Counted from the stretch's first letter, positions 25,392 to 35,177 are shown. The stretch is DNA of 37,947 nucleotides from Tannerellaceae bacterium (GCA_031269535.1 JAISZA010000142.1:1-37947); one strand, 5' to 3'. Translations and numbers: made by a program. Notes: generated by a model from the letters alone, not told the origin.

Positions 25392-26206
25392 AATATACGA
25401 TCCTGATTCTTTCGCTCTTGTCGTGCCTGACTGTTCGGAGCCAGACCTACGAAGAGCTGATTGAGAAAAGCTATGACTATCTGGAAAAAGAAGACCTCCC
25501 TGCCGCCGAAGTAAGCCTGAAAGGAGCCCTGCGCCTGGAACCGGGCAATCCGAACAACTATGCCCTGCTGACCAATTTAGGCACTATTCAGCGCAGGCAG
25601 GGAAAGAAGGAAGAAGCGATTGTTTCCTATACTGCCGCCCTGAGCCGGCATCCGGATAACATCACGATCCTGGAAAACCGCGCTTCGCTGTATCTGGAAA
25701 CAGGAGAAACAGACAAGGCGCTGAACGATTACAACCTCCTACTACTGAAAGACCCCATCAACGAAGAAGCACTCTACAGCCGGGGAATGATCTTCCTTCA
25801 GCAGGAGCATTTCCTCTGGGCCGAACAGGATTTCGACAAAATGCTGGAAGTAAACGAGGCTTCTTTCTATGGCCGCCTGGGGCATGCCGTCCTGGAAAAG
25901 ACACGAGGTAATTACGATGAGAGCGAACGCATCTACAACTACCTCATCGACAAACTCCCCGGCGAATGGCAACTCTACAAAGGACGAGCCGACCTCTACT
26001 TCCGGATGGGTAAAAACGCCCGTGCCATGAACGACATCAATAAACTATTCTTCGAAAGCACTCCTGATGCCGGCCTCTACGTCCTCCGGGGCAAAGTAAA
26101 ACTCGCTTTATACGAGCGCGAATCCGCCGCCAGAGATTTCCTCAAAGCCAGAGAAATGGGCTACGATTCCCGCATAACAGACGAACTGCTCCTCATGGCC
26201 CAATGA
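25388..26206 (+). CDS. Exported TPR-repeat protein
   Basis: A 272-residue protein with a signal peptide (about 1-19, LTVRSQ) and tandem tetratricopeptide repeats through its full length, for example LPAAEVSLKGALRLEPGNPN, KKEEAIVSYTAALSRHPDNI, TDKALNDYNLLLLKDPINEE and HFLWAEQDFDKMLEVNEASF. It has no catalytic domain and probably acts as a periplasmic or outer-membrane scaffold. The ATG at 25388 is chosen since it overlaps the nfnB stop (ATGA) and opens a clean signal peptide. It is the last gene of this operon and its 3' end overlaps the convergent GH92 gene by 14 bases. Confidence 0.85.
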   Translation: MKYTILILSLLSCLTVRSQTYEELIEKSYDYLEKEDLPAAEVSLKGALRLEPGNPNNYALLTNLGTIQRRQGKKEEAIVSYTAALSRHPDNITILENRASLYLETGETDKALNDYNLLLLKDPINEEALYSRGMIFLQQEHFLWAEQDFDKMLEVNEASFYGRLGHAVLEKTRGNYDESERIYNYLIDKLPGEWQLYKGRADLYFRMGKNARAMNDINKLFFESTPDAGLYVLRGKVKLALYERESAARDFLKAREMGYDSRITDELLLMAQ

Positions 26207-28430
26207 CCGAAGCCCATTGCAGGTCAGCAGGAGTGGCTCCCATTTGTAAAACAAGTCTGCCTCCTTGCATAAGTTCCGCATGAGTAAACCAGGGTTTGTT
26301 CAGAAGTTTTCCGTTCAGGATAGCCGATTGGATAAATTTATTGTTTACCGAATTATTTCTGGCTACGACGGAAAACGTCTTTTCCCCAGGGAGAGACAAG
26401 GTCACCTTGTCGAATAACGGACGCCCGATCGAATACTCCGGCATACCCGGGCAGAAGGAATAGAATCCCATGGCATTCAATATATACCAGGCCGACATTT
26501 GTCCGCAATCTTCATTTCCGGAAAGTCCGTCGGGATCATTGAAATACAAGGAGTGCAGGATCGAATCGACCAACGCCTGGGTTTTCCAGGGTTCACCCAG
26601 GTAATTGTATATATGTGTGATGTGGTGGCTGGGTTCGTTCCCATGCGCATATTGACCGATCAGCCCTGTGGCATCGGCCAGGGTATGCTCTCCTTTGATA
26701 TAGGAAGGAACGGAGAACAAGGAATCCAGTTTCCGGGTAAAGATATCTTTTCCTCCCATCAATTCGATGTATCCGGGTAGGTCTTGCGGAACAAACCAAC
26801 TCCATTGCCAGGCATTACCCTCCGTGTAGTTGCGTCCGGGCAACCGGGGATTGAAGGGTGTATCCCAACTCCCATCGGCTTTTTTCCCTCGCATAAATCC
26901 CGTTTCCGGATCAAAATAGTTTTTATACTTCATCGCCCGCTTCATATAGGCATCGTAAATGTCCCAATCGTTTTTGTCTTTTGCCATTTGTGCAATGCAC
27001 CAATCGCAATAGGCATATTCCAATCCCTCCGATACGGAACGGTATGCCCAATCTGCCGGGATATAATCCTGTTCGTTATGATACTTACGCGCAATAGGCA
27101 TGAGTTTATTCCTGACTACTTCCGAAGGGAAAAATATCCGGGTCGTATCATATAGCGAGCTAGCAATACAGGCGAGGTATGCCTTGTTTACATCGTAATT
27201 GCGTATGCCTTTCATATAGGCATCCACAATCACTGAGACCGCATGATAGCCGATCATGGTTCCTGTATAATTTGCCGCTAATTCCCACTTCGGAAGAATC
27301 CCCCCTTCATCGTATTTACTCAGCAGTGCCCGAATAAAGTCATTATCCCGTTCGGGATCCCAAATGGTCAGCAACGGATGGAAAGCCCGGTAGGTGTCCC
27401 AGAGCGAAAAAATTGTATAATTAGTGAAATTCTCCGCGGTATGGATTTTCTGATCCATACCTCTGTAACGTCCGTCTGCATCCGAGAAGACATTGGGACT
27501 GATAGAACAGTGGTAAAGAGCAGTATAAAAGATTTTTCTTTCGTCTTCAGTTCCTCCTTCCACTTTGATTTTCCCCAATTGAGCTTCCCATTGCTGCTTT
27601 GCATTTGCCACAATGCGATTGAAGTCCCAATGTGGTATTTCCGTATCCAGATTATTTTTAGCTCCTTCTATATCGACGGCAGAAATCCCTACTTTGGCAA
27701 GCACCGTCTCACCGGCATTCAGGTCGAATGTCAAGACGGCTTTCTGATTATCCTCATAGAGTTTGCAGCTGAATGGTTTGTTAAATCTGGCATAAAAATA
27801 AATGTATTGATGAGTTGCCCAGCCATTGGTACACTTGCCTCCGGCAATCTCCGTATCGCTAATTACATGCAATTCAACCTGTTCATTGGTATGCCCATGC
27901 AATGTATGTGTCATATCAATCAATACGCCCGAAGCCCCTCCCTGCCGATAAGTGTATTTATGGAAACCCGACCTTACCGAAGCACTTAGCTCCACTTCCA
28001 CATCATAATCTTTCAGGTGGACGGCATAATATCCCGGTTCGGCTTTCTCATCCTGATGCGAGAACCTGGAACGGTAACCATCGTCAGGCGTTTTCTCATC
28101 TCCTGCATATAAAGGAACCGTTCCCCGGAAAGGCATGAACAGCACATCCCCGTAGTCTCCGATCCCCGTACCGCTCAGATGTGTGTGGCTGAAGCCAATG
28201 ATTGAACTGTCCGAATAATGGTAACCGCTGCAGGCATCCCAACCTATCGTACGGGTATCGGGACTCAATTGAACCATCCCGTATGGAATCGTAGCGCCGG
28301 GAAACGTATGTCCATGCCCTCCCGTTCCGATAAAAGGATCCACCCAATCAGACACATGCATGTTCTGCTGTCTATCGATACATGAGAAAAACAGCAGGGC
28401 CACAGGAAAACACATAATCACTTTATTCAT
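26193..28430 (-). CDS. GH92 alpha-mannosidase lipoprotein
   Basis: Family 92 enzymes are calcium-dependent, inverting exo-alpha-mannosidases that act on N-glycans and yeast-type mannans (alpha-1,2, -1,3, -1,4 or -1,6). The 745-residue protein has a lipobox FFSC (Cys17). The family starts with VDPFIGTGGHGHTFPGATIPYGMVQ (residues 31-55), followed by SGYHYSD and GFSHTHLSGTG. The catalytic part includes TIFSLWDTYRAFHPLLTI and, near the C terminus, GNEDCGQMSAWY (from about 638), whose Glu-Asp act at the calcium/catalytic centre. It is the last gene of the second glycan locus, 7 bases after the ceramidase-like gene. The exact mannose linkage is not predictable from sequence. Confidence 0.95.
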   Translation of the reverse strand: MNKVIMCFPVALLFFSCIDRQQNMHVSDWVDPFIGTGGHGHTFPGATIPYGMVQLSPDTRTIGWDACSGYHYSDSSIIGFSHTHLSGTGIGDYGDVLFMPFRGTVPLYAGDEKTPDDGYRSRFSHQDEKAEPGYYAVHLKDYDVEVELSASVRSGFHKYTYRQGGASGVLIDMTHTLHGHTNEQVELHVISDTEIAGGKCTNGWATHQYIYFYARFNKPFSCKLYEDNQKAVLTFDLNAGETVLAKVGISAVDIEGAKNNLDTEIPHWDFNRIVANAKQQWEAQLGKIKVEGGTEDERKIFYTALYHCSISPNVFSDADGRYRGMDQKIHTAENFTNYTIFSLWDTYRAFHPLLTIWDPERDNDFIRALLSKYDEGGILPKWELAANYTGTMIGYHAVSVIVDAYMKGIRNYDVNKAYLACIASSLYDTTRIFFPSEVVRNKLMPIARKYHNEQDYIPADWAYRSVSEGLEYAYCDWCIAQMAKDKNDWDIYDAYMKRAMKYKNYFDPETGFMRGKKADGSWDTPFNPRLPGRNYTEGNAWQWSWFVPQDLPGYIELMGGKDIFTRKLDSLFSVPSYIKGEHTLADATGLIGQYAHGNEPSHHITHIYNYLGEPWKTQALVDSILHSLYFNDPDGLSGNEDCGQMSAWYILNAMGFYSFCPGMPEYSIGRPLFDKVTLSLPGEKTFSVVARNNSVNNKFIQSAILNGKLLNKPWFTHAELMQGGRLVLQMGATPADLQWASVIGP

Positions 28431-28437
28431 AATCTTA

Positions 28438-29763
28438 TCATTTACTGTCTGTAATCAGTTTGACTTCCCACCGGGGACCGCGTGTAAAGCCGGAAGGACC
28501 AATCTGGTTACGCATGAGTCCGGATAACTTAAAGTAGTTTGCATACTGCCGGTTCATTAATTGCTCACCGGCGCCCACTTCGATGCCTTTGTCATTTTGG
28601 TCGGCGCCAAAACCTCCCAGAGCGGCCCCCTTGATGTCGGGCACATATCCGGGTGACTTCCCTGCTATCCATGTATAACCAAAGAATAAAGGATGGGCTA
28701 CTTCTCCTCCGATCTTCTTTTTCCAGTCGATTGCCAGTTGGGCGAATAATTCGCCGGGAGAAAGGGCGATCAGTATGTCATCGTTAATAAGCATCGTAGC
28801 GATGTGAACATTGAATGAAATTGTTTTATCAAATCGCCCTGTAAACAGAAGGGAATCCTCTATATAACATATGGAGGTTTCCGGGCTTTGCGGTTGGATA
28901 GCTTTCGCCACTTTGACGGTTTCGTAAGCAAGAATTTCTCCCATCTTCTCCATTTGTGAGTAGTCGGTTTTTAGAGGATCATCGGGACCGGTTCGCCGGG
29001 GGACGGTAAAAAGAGGAGCCACATTGCCGCCGGCACCGTTTACAAAAAGGCAGTTTACCTGATGCCCGAAAGCCTCTTCCACACGCCGGGCAGCTGCTCC
29101 GGGATAATCTGCCGATACCTCGTAATTATCACAAACGGCATCGGCATGGCAGGCATAGTTCATCAGAATCACTTTCGGATTTCCCTTCATATCAGATATT
29201 TTGACAACACCTACTTCATCATCTACCGGTCCGTAAGGAATCCGTTCCCGATTCAGGTAACTATGCAATTCATCGTAATACCACGACTCACGGGCATGTC
29301 CGTCATCACGTACAATCAAGCGGATAAAACCTAATTGCGGAAAACTTTTATGGCCTGCACAGATGGTCGCTTCAAACAATCCGGACAAGGCTGCCTGTAC
29401 ACAAATAATCACCTGTTCTTCGTAGAAAGCTGAATAATTGGTTTTTGAAAACCGAAAAGGTGCCGAATGATTATGAGAAGCGCAGATGAGCAGATGGTCT
29501 ATCCCATACCGTTCCTTACATAACTGCTTCACCCGGTCGCTTTCCATGCCGGGTAAATCAACCGATACAAAAGCAAATCGCTTTTCTTGATTTTCCAGTA
29601 CAAGACACCGGGCATAGATAGAATCATGTACCGGTTCCGTGATGGGAGTAATATTCACTTTGGCTGTTCCTGCCAGTAACTTATTTTTTTTAGGAATTAT
29701 CTGACCATTCGACACAAAAGGGAACAGCAAACAAATAAATAAAAAGATGGAATATGTTTTCAT
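28438..29763 (-). CDS. Neutral/alkaline ceramidase-like hydrolase
   Basis: A 441-residue exported protein (signal peptide 1-20, SNGQ) of the neutral/alkaline non-lysosomal ceramidase family. LAGTAKVNITP begins the domain, CASHNHSAPF supplies the zinc-binding His pair (His97 and His99), and NYACHADAV and FVNGAGGNVAP contribute the remaining zinc and oxyanion residues of the family. True ceramidases are 640-750 residues with a C-terminal Ig-like domain that is missing here, so the enzyme is of the short Bacteroidota type whose substrate is not established. It sits between a gene remnant and GH92 in the SusC/SusD operon, suggesting a lipid- or amide-linked glycan target (inference). Confidence 0.8.
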   Translation of the reverse strand: MKTYSIFLFICLLFPFVSNGQIIPKKNKLLAGTAKVNITPITEPVHDSIYARCLVLENQEKRFAFVSVDLPGMESDRVKQLCKERYGIDHLLICASHNHSAPFRFSKTNYSAFYEEQVIICVQAALSGLFEATICAGHKSFPQLGFIRLIVRDDGHARESWYYDELHSYLNRERIPYGPVDDEVGVVKISDMKGNPKVILMNYACHADAVCDNYEVSADYPGAAARRVEEAFGHQVNCLFVNGAGGNVAPLFTVPRRTGPDDPLKTDYSQMEKMGEILAYETVKVAKAIQPQSPETSICYIEDSLLFTGRFDKTISFNVHIATMLINDDILIALSPGELFAQLAIDWKKKIGGEVAHPLFFGYTWIAGKSPGYVPDIKGAALGGFGADQNDKGIEVGAGEQLMNRQYANYFKLSGLMRNQIGPSGFTRGPRWEVKLITDSK

Positions 29764-29770
29764 ACTGTAT

Positions 29771-29953
29771 TTATTTTAGAATATGTAATTGATTATCCAA
29801 ACGGATAGTCTGGCCGGGTGTCAGATCGACTTCAACCAATTTATCCCGGTAATGGATACGGGTGTGTTGTGCTGTTTTGCCCCGGATGCCTGCTCCTGAT
29901 ACCTGAAGCAGGCAAATCAGCATACCATATATTTTTCTCTTATTTATGATCAT
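29771..29953 (-). pseudogene. 60-codon gene remnant: 3' end of a larger glycosidase-type protein
   Basis: The open frame of 60 codons begins with a signal-like stretch (KIYGMLICLLQVSG) and ends TRIHYRDKLVEVDLTPGQTIRLDNQ. The last 30 residues resemble the closing beta strands of many large Bacteroidota glycosidases ('Y.DK.V.IDL.PGE.I.L'), which are normally preceded by hundreds of residues. It lies 14 bases after SusD and 7 before the ceramidase-like gene, exactly where an enzyme gene would be expected. I read it as an internal deletion that left the two ends of such a gene; a genuine small secreted protein is the alternative. Confidence 0.5.
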
Positions 29954-29967
29954 TGTTATCTGAAGAA

Positions 29968-31674
29968 TTAATATCCCGGATTTTGTTCCAAAATCCTATC
30001 CACATTCCGGTCTATTTCAGATTGAGGGATAGGCCAGAGATTATGGTAATCCTGTATATTGAGTCCGGGGCGGAGCGGATTATCGTTGTATTTACGTACT
30101 CTTTCGGCGAGTTTACCCATTCGCATTAATGTAATCATGCGCCATTCTTCCGTATATAATTCTCGGGTGCGTTCGTCCAGAATATAATCCATGGTGACTT
30201 CATCCGGCTTCACAGGCATTGCCTGGGCACGATTACGCACGACGTTGATGTCGTCGGCTGCTTTGTCCTTCATGCTAAGCCCCAGATAAGCTTCGGCCCG
30301 GATCAGATAGGTTTCAGCAAGGCGGAAAGCATACACATCTTTATGGTTGACACCTCCCCCCGATCGGGCCAGGTCCGTGAAATGTTCAAGCGGAGCTGCT
30401 ACTTTCATAAAATAAGGAAATAAATAGTGACAGGTATCATCTAAAGGACTCACTCTCTCTCCTGGTTTATAAAGCGACCATTCTATTTTTTTGCCATGGT
30501 ATTTTGAAGCCGGATTGTCGAAATAGTAAGTACGTTTGATGTTGTGCTCTGCATTGCGCTGATCTTTGTCCCAGTTACCTCCTCCCCATATATCATACAA
30601 TACATAACTGGTAGGTCTGTTCCATGAAACCGGTCGTCCTAACGTGTCGCTATAGCCGGTATAAATGCCATCGGAAAATTCACCCCGGAATGCAAGGAAT
30701 CCATCCGGTGTATTCCCCATTCTGAAATAAGCGGCTCCATACATACGTTCACCTGGATAGGCGTCTCCCCCGGTGATATTGGGGTCTATCTGGATAACCC
30801 AGATTCCTTCTGTGTTTTCCGGGAGATTGTGATTACCATAGCCAAAAAGGTCAAAATAGGGATCGCCTGAGCCAAAGATGTCTTTCCCCAGCTTCGTACC
30901 GAACCTGTGGTTCATCAGTGCATACCCATAATTGTCAATCACATGGGATGCAGCCGTTACACATTCCTGGAACTCCGATTGGATGAGGTGTGTTTCACTC
31001 AGGAGATGCCATGCCGCTCCCTGTGTGATACGTCCAGATGCCTTCTCTTTTCCGCGTACGGGAAGATACTGCGTGGCAAATGCCAAGTCGCTTTCCATCA
31101 AGGCATATATTTCGGCTTTGGGAGCCCGGACGAAATCAGTCTTTACATAATCGAAGGCTTCTGTTACGAGCGGTATATCTCCAAAAAGAACAACCAGATT
31201 CCGATAAGCAAATGCTCTGAAAAACATAGCTTCGGCAAGCATCATGTTTTTTTCATCCTGGTTGAGCCAAATGTCATCATCCGAATTAGTGATGGCATTT
31301 ATCAGTACATTCGCTTTCTGAACACAGCTATAAAAATTATTCCAAAAGGCACCCGAACCACTGGTAGGAGATAAGTTACTTACGTAATTCGACATTGTAC
31401 CTCCTCCTGGATTTTCTCCCTGGTAAGAAAGATCGGTTCCAAGCGTAAACATAATTGTCGTATTAGGTGCATTTTCCGTCCACCAAAGTCTTACATGCTG
31501 ATGCAAACCTACAATACCCTGCTCAATATAGGCAGGTTTTGAATACGCATTTTCAGGAGTTAAAAAATCTTTGGGGTTCTCTTCCAGCAAATCCCCGCTA
31601 CATGCATTAAGCAGAAGAAAGGAGAGACTTCCTGCTATAAAGAATTTACCTGATTTAGTTATAATCTTTTTCAT
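29968..31674 (-). CDS. SusD/RagB-like glycan-binding lipoprotein (second locus)
   Basis: Partner lipoprotein of the SusC transporter at 31698-35090. It has 568 residues with lipobox LNAC (Cys25). N-terminal SusD helices are seen in MMLAEAMFFRAFAYRNLVVLFGDIPLV, and the RagB C-terminal block in FRLAETYLIRAEAYLGL, VRNRAQAM, DYILDERTRELYTEEWRMITLMRMG and LWPIPQSEID...LEQNPGY. Its gene begins 23 bases after the susC stop. It shares little sequence with the first SusD beyond these motifs, in line with a different glycan. Confidence 0.95.
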   Translation of the reverse strand: MKKIITKSGKFFIAGSLSFLLLNACSGDLLEENPKDFLTPENAYSKPAYIEQGIVGLHQHVRLWWTENAPNTTIMFTLGTDLSYQGENPGGGTMSNYVSNLSPTSGSGAFWNNFYSCVQKANVLINAITNSDDDIWLNQDEKNMMLAEAMFFRAFAYRNLVVLFGDIPLVTEAFDYVKTDFVRAPKAEIYALMESDLAFATQYLPVRGKEKASGRITQGAAWHLLSETHLIQSEFQECVTAASHVIDNYGYALMNHRFGTKLGKDIFGSGDPYFDLFGYGNHNLPENTEGIWVIQIDPNITGGDAYPGERMYGAAYFRMGNTPDGFLAFRGEFSDGIYTGYSDTLGRPVSWNRPTSYVLYDIWGGGNWDKDQRNAEHNIKRTYYFDNPASKYHGKKIEWSLYKPGERVSPLDDTCHYLFPYFMKVAAPLEHFTDLARSGGGVNHKDVYAFRLAETYLIRAEAYLGLSMKDKAADDINVVRNRAQAMPVKPDEVTMDYILDERTRELYTEEWRMITLMRMGKLAERVRKYNDNPLRPGLNIQDYHNLWPIPQSEIDRNVDRILEQNPGY

Positions 31675-31697
31675 TACTTGATTGTTTTAACAGATTA

Positions 31698-34600
31698 CTA
31701 AAAACTTACTCTCAGTCCGCCAATGATACTTCTCATCATGGGGGTATTGTCATCCTCAGGATCCCATCCCGGCCAATTTGTCCAGGTATAGAGATTCTTT
31801 CCGCTGACATATATCCGGAAACTATTCAGACCGATCTTATTCAATACCGGTTTGCCAAATGAATAGGAAAGTGAAACGTCCTGCAGGCGGATAAAACTTC
31901 TGGACTGATAAATTCCCGGATTTAAGGGTGGAACATAAGAGATAGCAGGGACATTGTTCACAGGATTATCCGGTCTCCAATAGGGATATACAGAAGGTCT
32001 GTTATACCGTATGGCACCATAATCACCTCCAGAGACAATTAATCCAAAAACATTATCCTGATAGAATCCGTTTCCTCCCTGGATTGAATTAACAAAGAAA
32101 GAGAGATCAAATCCTTTGTAGGCAAAAGAATTGTTGATACCCCAACGATAGTTGGGCGTTTTGTATCCCACAATTGTCCTGTCGTTAGTTGCATCTACCA
32201 CATTATCGCCATTTATATCTACCAGTCTATACATTCCCGGATAGTACCCCGACATGATAGAACCATTGAAGAAATCTTCCTCCTGCCATACACCATTTAC
32301 TACATAATCGTACAGAGCGCTGATGGGCTTTCCTTTAAACCATGAATTTCCCAGATCCTGCTCACTTCCGTCTCCGTAAAGTTCGATAATTTTATCCCGG
32401 TTTAAAGAAAATAAAAACCTTGACTGCCACAAGAAATCCCGGTTTTTGATATTAACGGAAGTCAACGCTGTTTCTATACCTTTATTGTTTATTCCGCCGA
32501 TGTTTGTCCACACGCTACTATAACCCGATATCTGGGGAATATTTCTTTTCACAAGTACATCCTTTGTTTGCGTATTATACACATCAATCTCAGCCGTAAG
32601 CCGTTGATTGAGTACAATCAAGTCAAGTCCTAAATTGGTAGAAGAGGTGGATTCCCATCCCAAATCAGAATTACCCATAGAAGATGGAAATACTCCCACT
32701 GCTGTACTTCCGTTAAAAGCGTAAGTTGTGCTTTCTACTCTTGACAAGCTGGCATAACGACCGATTCCCTGATTCCCATTTAACCCATACGAAAGCCGGA
32801 GTTTTAATTGATCGAGCCAAGGTATTTCATTTAAAAACTTTTCACGTGAAAGAACCCATGCCAGGGAAACAGAAGGGAAGCCGGCATACTTTTTATTTTT
32901 CCCGAATCCGGAATAACCATCGCGACGATAGGTTGCCGTAAGAAGGTATTTGCTATCGTAGGCGTAATTCAGGCGGGTCATGAACGAAATACTGCCTTCT
33001 TCCCAGGCATTTGATGAAACCGATTGTGTCTCACCTGATTGCAGGGAATTATATCCCAGGACAGGATTCTGAAAGCCGTAGGCAACCAACTTACTCTCTT
33101 CTCCCTCCCTCTTCTCTCCACTGTACAGCAAGGTTCCGTTCAGACTATGGACATTATTGAATATCCCGGAATAAGACAGGATATTATTTATCAACCAGTC
33201 ACGTCCTTCTTTCAAATTTTTCATCCCATAATTGTTGAAAATGGAACCTTCAAAAGTGGTGGTCGGGAAGAAATTATTTTGCTTGCGGATATTATATGTT
33301 TCGGAATAGTTTACCTCATACCGAAGTCCTTTTACAAATGGCACATCAATTTTTGCAGACAAGACATAAAACACTCTGTTTGCAATATCTTTATCATCTA
33401 CATACTTGTTAATAAGCGGATGACGCTGCATACTTTCGTTGGCAAGATAAATAGGATAATTTCCTTTCTCATCGGTTGTATTAGCCAGCGGACTTGCTCT
33501 TAATACATACGTCATAGCTGCTGCATTATAAAATCCATCCATAGATACGGTTTCTTCATTATTATAATATCCCGAATAATCCAGGCGGGAAACAGTTGTA
33601 TTTAATCCAAGGCTAAACCATTCCGTTATTTTGTTTTCAAAATTAGCCCGTAAAGAGAATCGTTTAAAATCATCACCTTGAATAATACCATCCTGACGCA
33701 CATACGAACCCGACAAATAATAATTGGTACGATTTGTCTGCCCCGATACACTTAAATTATAGCTCTGAACCGGAGCTGTATTTTCGATCAGATCAATCCA
33801 GTCCACTGTTCGTCCTGCGAGGTAATTTTCCTGTTCTTCTACGGAACGCAAGCTTTTGGCAACCAGGTTCCGATCAGTAATGTCCGGACGAGCCGGGCGA
33901 CCTGCCACGCTGGTTGGATTCGTCCTATACCAAGGCAGAAGGTCTTGCTGGTAATAGTTATAGTCAACAATACGAATTGCAAATTCATCCGCGTTCATTA
34001 CTTTAGTACGTTTGGTCGGCGCCATTCCCTGAATACCATAATACATATTGAAATTGAATAGTGGCTTCTCACTCTGCCCTCTTTTAGTGGAAATAATAAT
34101 GACACCGTTAGCCGAACGCGATCCATAAACAGCTGCTGCGCTCGCATCTTTCAATATATCAATCTTCTCAATGTCGTTGATATCCATATCCGACAGGCTG
34201 CCGTTATAGATTATTCCATCCACAACTAATAAGGGTTCTTCGCTTGCCGACAGCGAGGTTTTTCCACGGATGGAGATTGCTCCCGATTCACCAGCCCTGG
34301 AGGCGCCACCCACATTCACACCTGCCATATAGCCCTGTAAAGCTTGCGACAGGTTTACATTGGCTGCCATTTCTTTATCATCCATTTTCAGACTCACAAC
34401 GGAGCCGGTCAAATCACTTTTTCGTATCGTGCCATAGCCAATAACGACCACCTCTTCCAGGAGAGATAAATTCTCCGATAATGTGATATGGTAGACCGTG
34501 TTATTACCTATATGCACTTCGGCGGGCGTATATCCGATGAAACTGATTTGAACGATACTTCCGGTATTTACCTGGAGGGTAAACTTTCCATCCGTGTCTG

Positions 34601-35090
34601 TAATGACTCCGTTGCCGGTTCCTTTTTCCAGAATGTTTGCGCCAATGACAGGTTCACCGGCTTCGTCTGTCACGGTGCCCGAAATGGTTTTTTTCGCTTG
34701 CTGGGGTAGAGGTACATTCGAGTATTTTATGAGCATGATACTATGCCCTTCGATGAGGTATGTAATATCTGTGCCGTTGAATACTGCTTTCAGGACATCT
34801 TCAACCACTTTGTTTTTTAATCTGACGGAAACAGTTTGGTTCAGATTCACTTCATTCGGTTTGTAAACAAACAGATAATCCGATTGTTTCTCAATCTCGG
34901 TCAGGACTTCTTTCAGACTGATGTTTTCTACTTCCAGACTCACTCTTGAAATCTGAGAGTGAGTTTCTGTTGCCATTAATCCTGTTGTAACAAGTAGTAG
35001 AAAAAAAGTAGGTAGTCTCATTTTTCTATATACATTTTTTATGAATGGCTTAAACAATAATTGTATTATCCAGGTTGATTTTTTTTTCAT
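31698..35090 (-). CDS. SusC-like TonB-dependent transporter with STN signalling domain
   Basis: A 1130-residue outer-membrane transporter of the signalling kind. After a long N-terminal signal region (hydrophobic core about 24-40, ending THSQ at 46) come an STN domain (about 50-125: VSLEVENISLKEVLTEIEKQSDYLFVY), a carboxypeptidase-regulatory-like domain (about 135-205: ISGTVTDEAGEPVIGANI) and a TonB-box-like EEVVVIGYGT (212-221). The plug and barrel follow. STN domains contact the periplasmic part of a FecR anti-sigma, so the FecR/ECF pair encoded upstream is the expected partner. A start at 35021 (MRLPTFF) would also leave a signal peptide. The sigma-to-susC gap carries the fecR scar. Confidence 0.95.
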   Translation of the reverse strand: MKKKSTWIIQLLFKPFIKNVYRKMRLPTFFLLLVTTGLMATETHSQISRVSLEVENISLKEVLTEIEKQSDYLFVYKPNEVNLNQTVSVRLKNKVVEDVLKAVFNGTDITYLIEGHSIMLIKYSNVPLPQQAKKTISGTVTDEAGEPVIGANILEKGTGNGVITDTDGKFTLQVNTGSIVQISFIGYTPAEVHIGNNTVYHITLSENLSLLEEVVVIGYGTIRKSDLTGSVVSLKMDDKEMAANVNLSQALQGYMAGVNVGGASRAGESGAISIRGKTSLSASEEPLLVVDGIIYNGSLSDMDINDIEKIDILKDASAAAVYGSRSANGVIIISTKRGQSEKPLFNFNMYYGIQGMAPTKRTKVMNADEFAIRIVDYNYYQQDLLPWYRTNPTSVAGRPARPDITDRNLVAKSLRSVEEQENYLAGRTVDWIDLIENTAPVQSYNLSVSGQTNRTNYYLSGSYVRQDGIIQGDDFKRFSLRANFENKITEWFSLGLNTTVSRLDYSGYYNNEETVSMDGFYNAAAMTYVLRASPLANTTDEKGNYPIYLANESMQRHPLINKYVDDKDIANRVFYVLSAKIDVPFVKGLRYEVNYSETYNIRKQNNFFPTTTFEGSIFNNYGMKNLKEGRDWLINNILSYSGIFNNVHSLNGTLLYSGEKREGEESKLVAYGFQNPVLGYNSLQSGETQSVSSNAWEEGSISFMTRLNYAYDSKYLLTATYRRDGYSGFGKNKKYAGFPSVSLAWVLSREKFLNEIPWLDQLKLRLSYGLNGNQGIGRYASLSRVESTTYAFNGSTAVGVFPSSMGNSDLGWESTSSTNLGLDLIVLNQRLTAEIDVYNTQTKDVLVKRNIPQISGYSSVWTNIGGINNKGIETALTSVNIKNRDFLWQSRFLFSLNRDKIIELYGDGSEQDLGNSWFKGKPISALYDYVVNGVWQEEDFFNGSIMSGYYPGMYRLVDINGDNVVDATNDRTIVGYKTPNYRWGINNSFAYKGFDLSFFVNSIQGGNGFYQDNVFGLIVSGGDYGAIRYNRPSVYPYWRPDNPVNNVPAISYVPPLNPGIYQSRSFIRLQDVSLSYSFGKPVLNKIGLNSFRIYVSGKNLYTWTNWPGWDPEDDNTPMMRSIIGGLRVSF

Positions 35091-35151
35091 ACATTTGTCA
35101 TGTAAATAAAGTTAATATTAAAATAGATTGTTTCACGTATGACTTTATTTG

Positions 35152-35177
35152 CCGGGAGGTATTGCCGTACCTTCCGG
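35152..35177 (-). other. Hairpin in the leader of the second susC
   Basis: 35152-35161 pairs with 35168-35177 (10 bases, one G-T wobble), 62 bases before the susC start. In the minus direction it is not followed by T residues (a T run lies on the other side), so it is not a normal terminator for this operon. It may lie in the susC leader RNA. Confidence 0.45.

Noticed and set aside
35152-35177. Terminator between sigma and susC
   Set aside because: The stem is good but in the minus direction it is not followed by a T run, so it is listed only as a leader hairpin.
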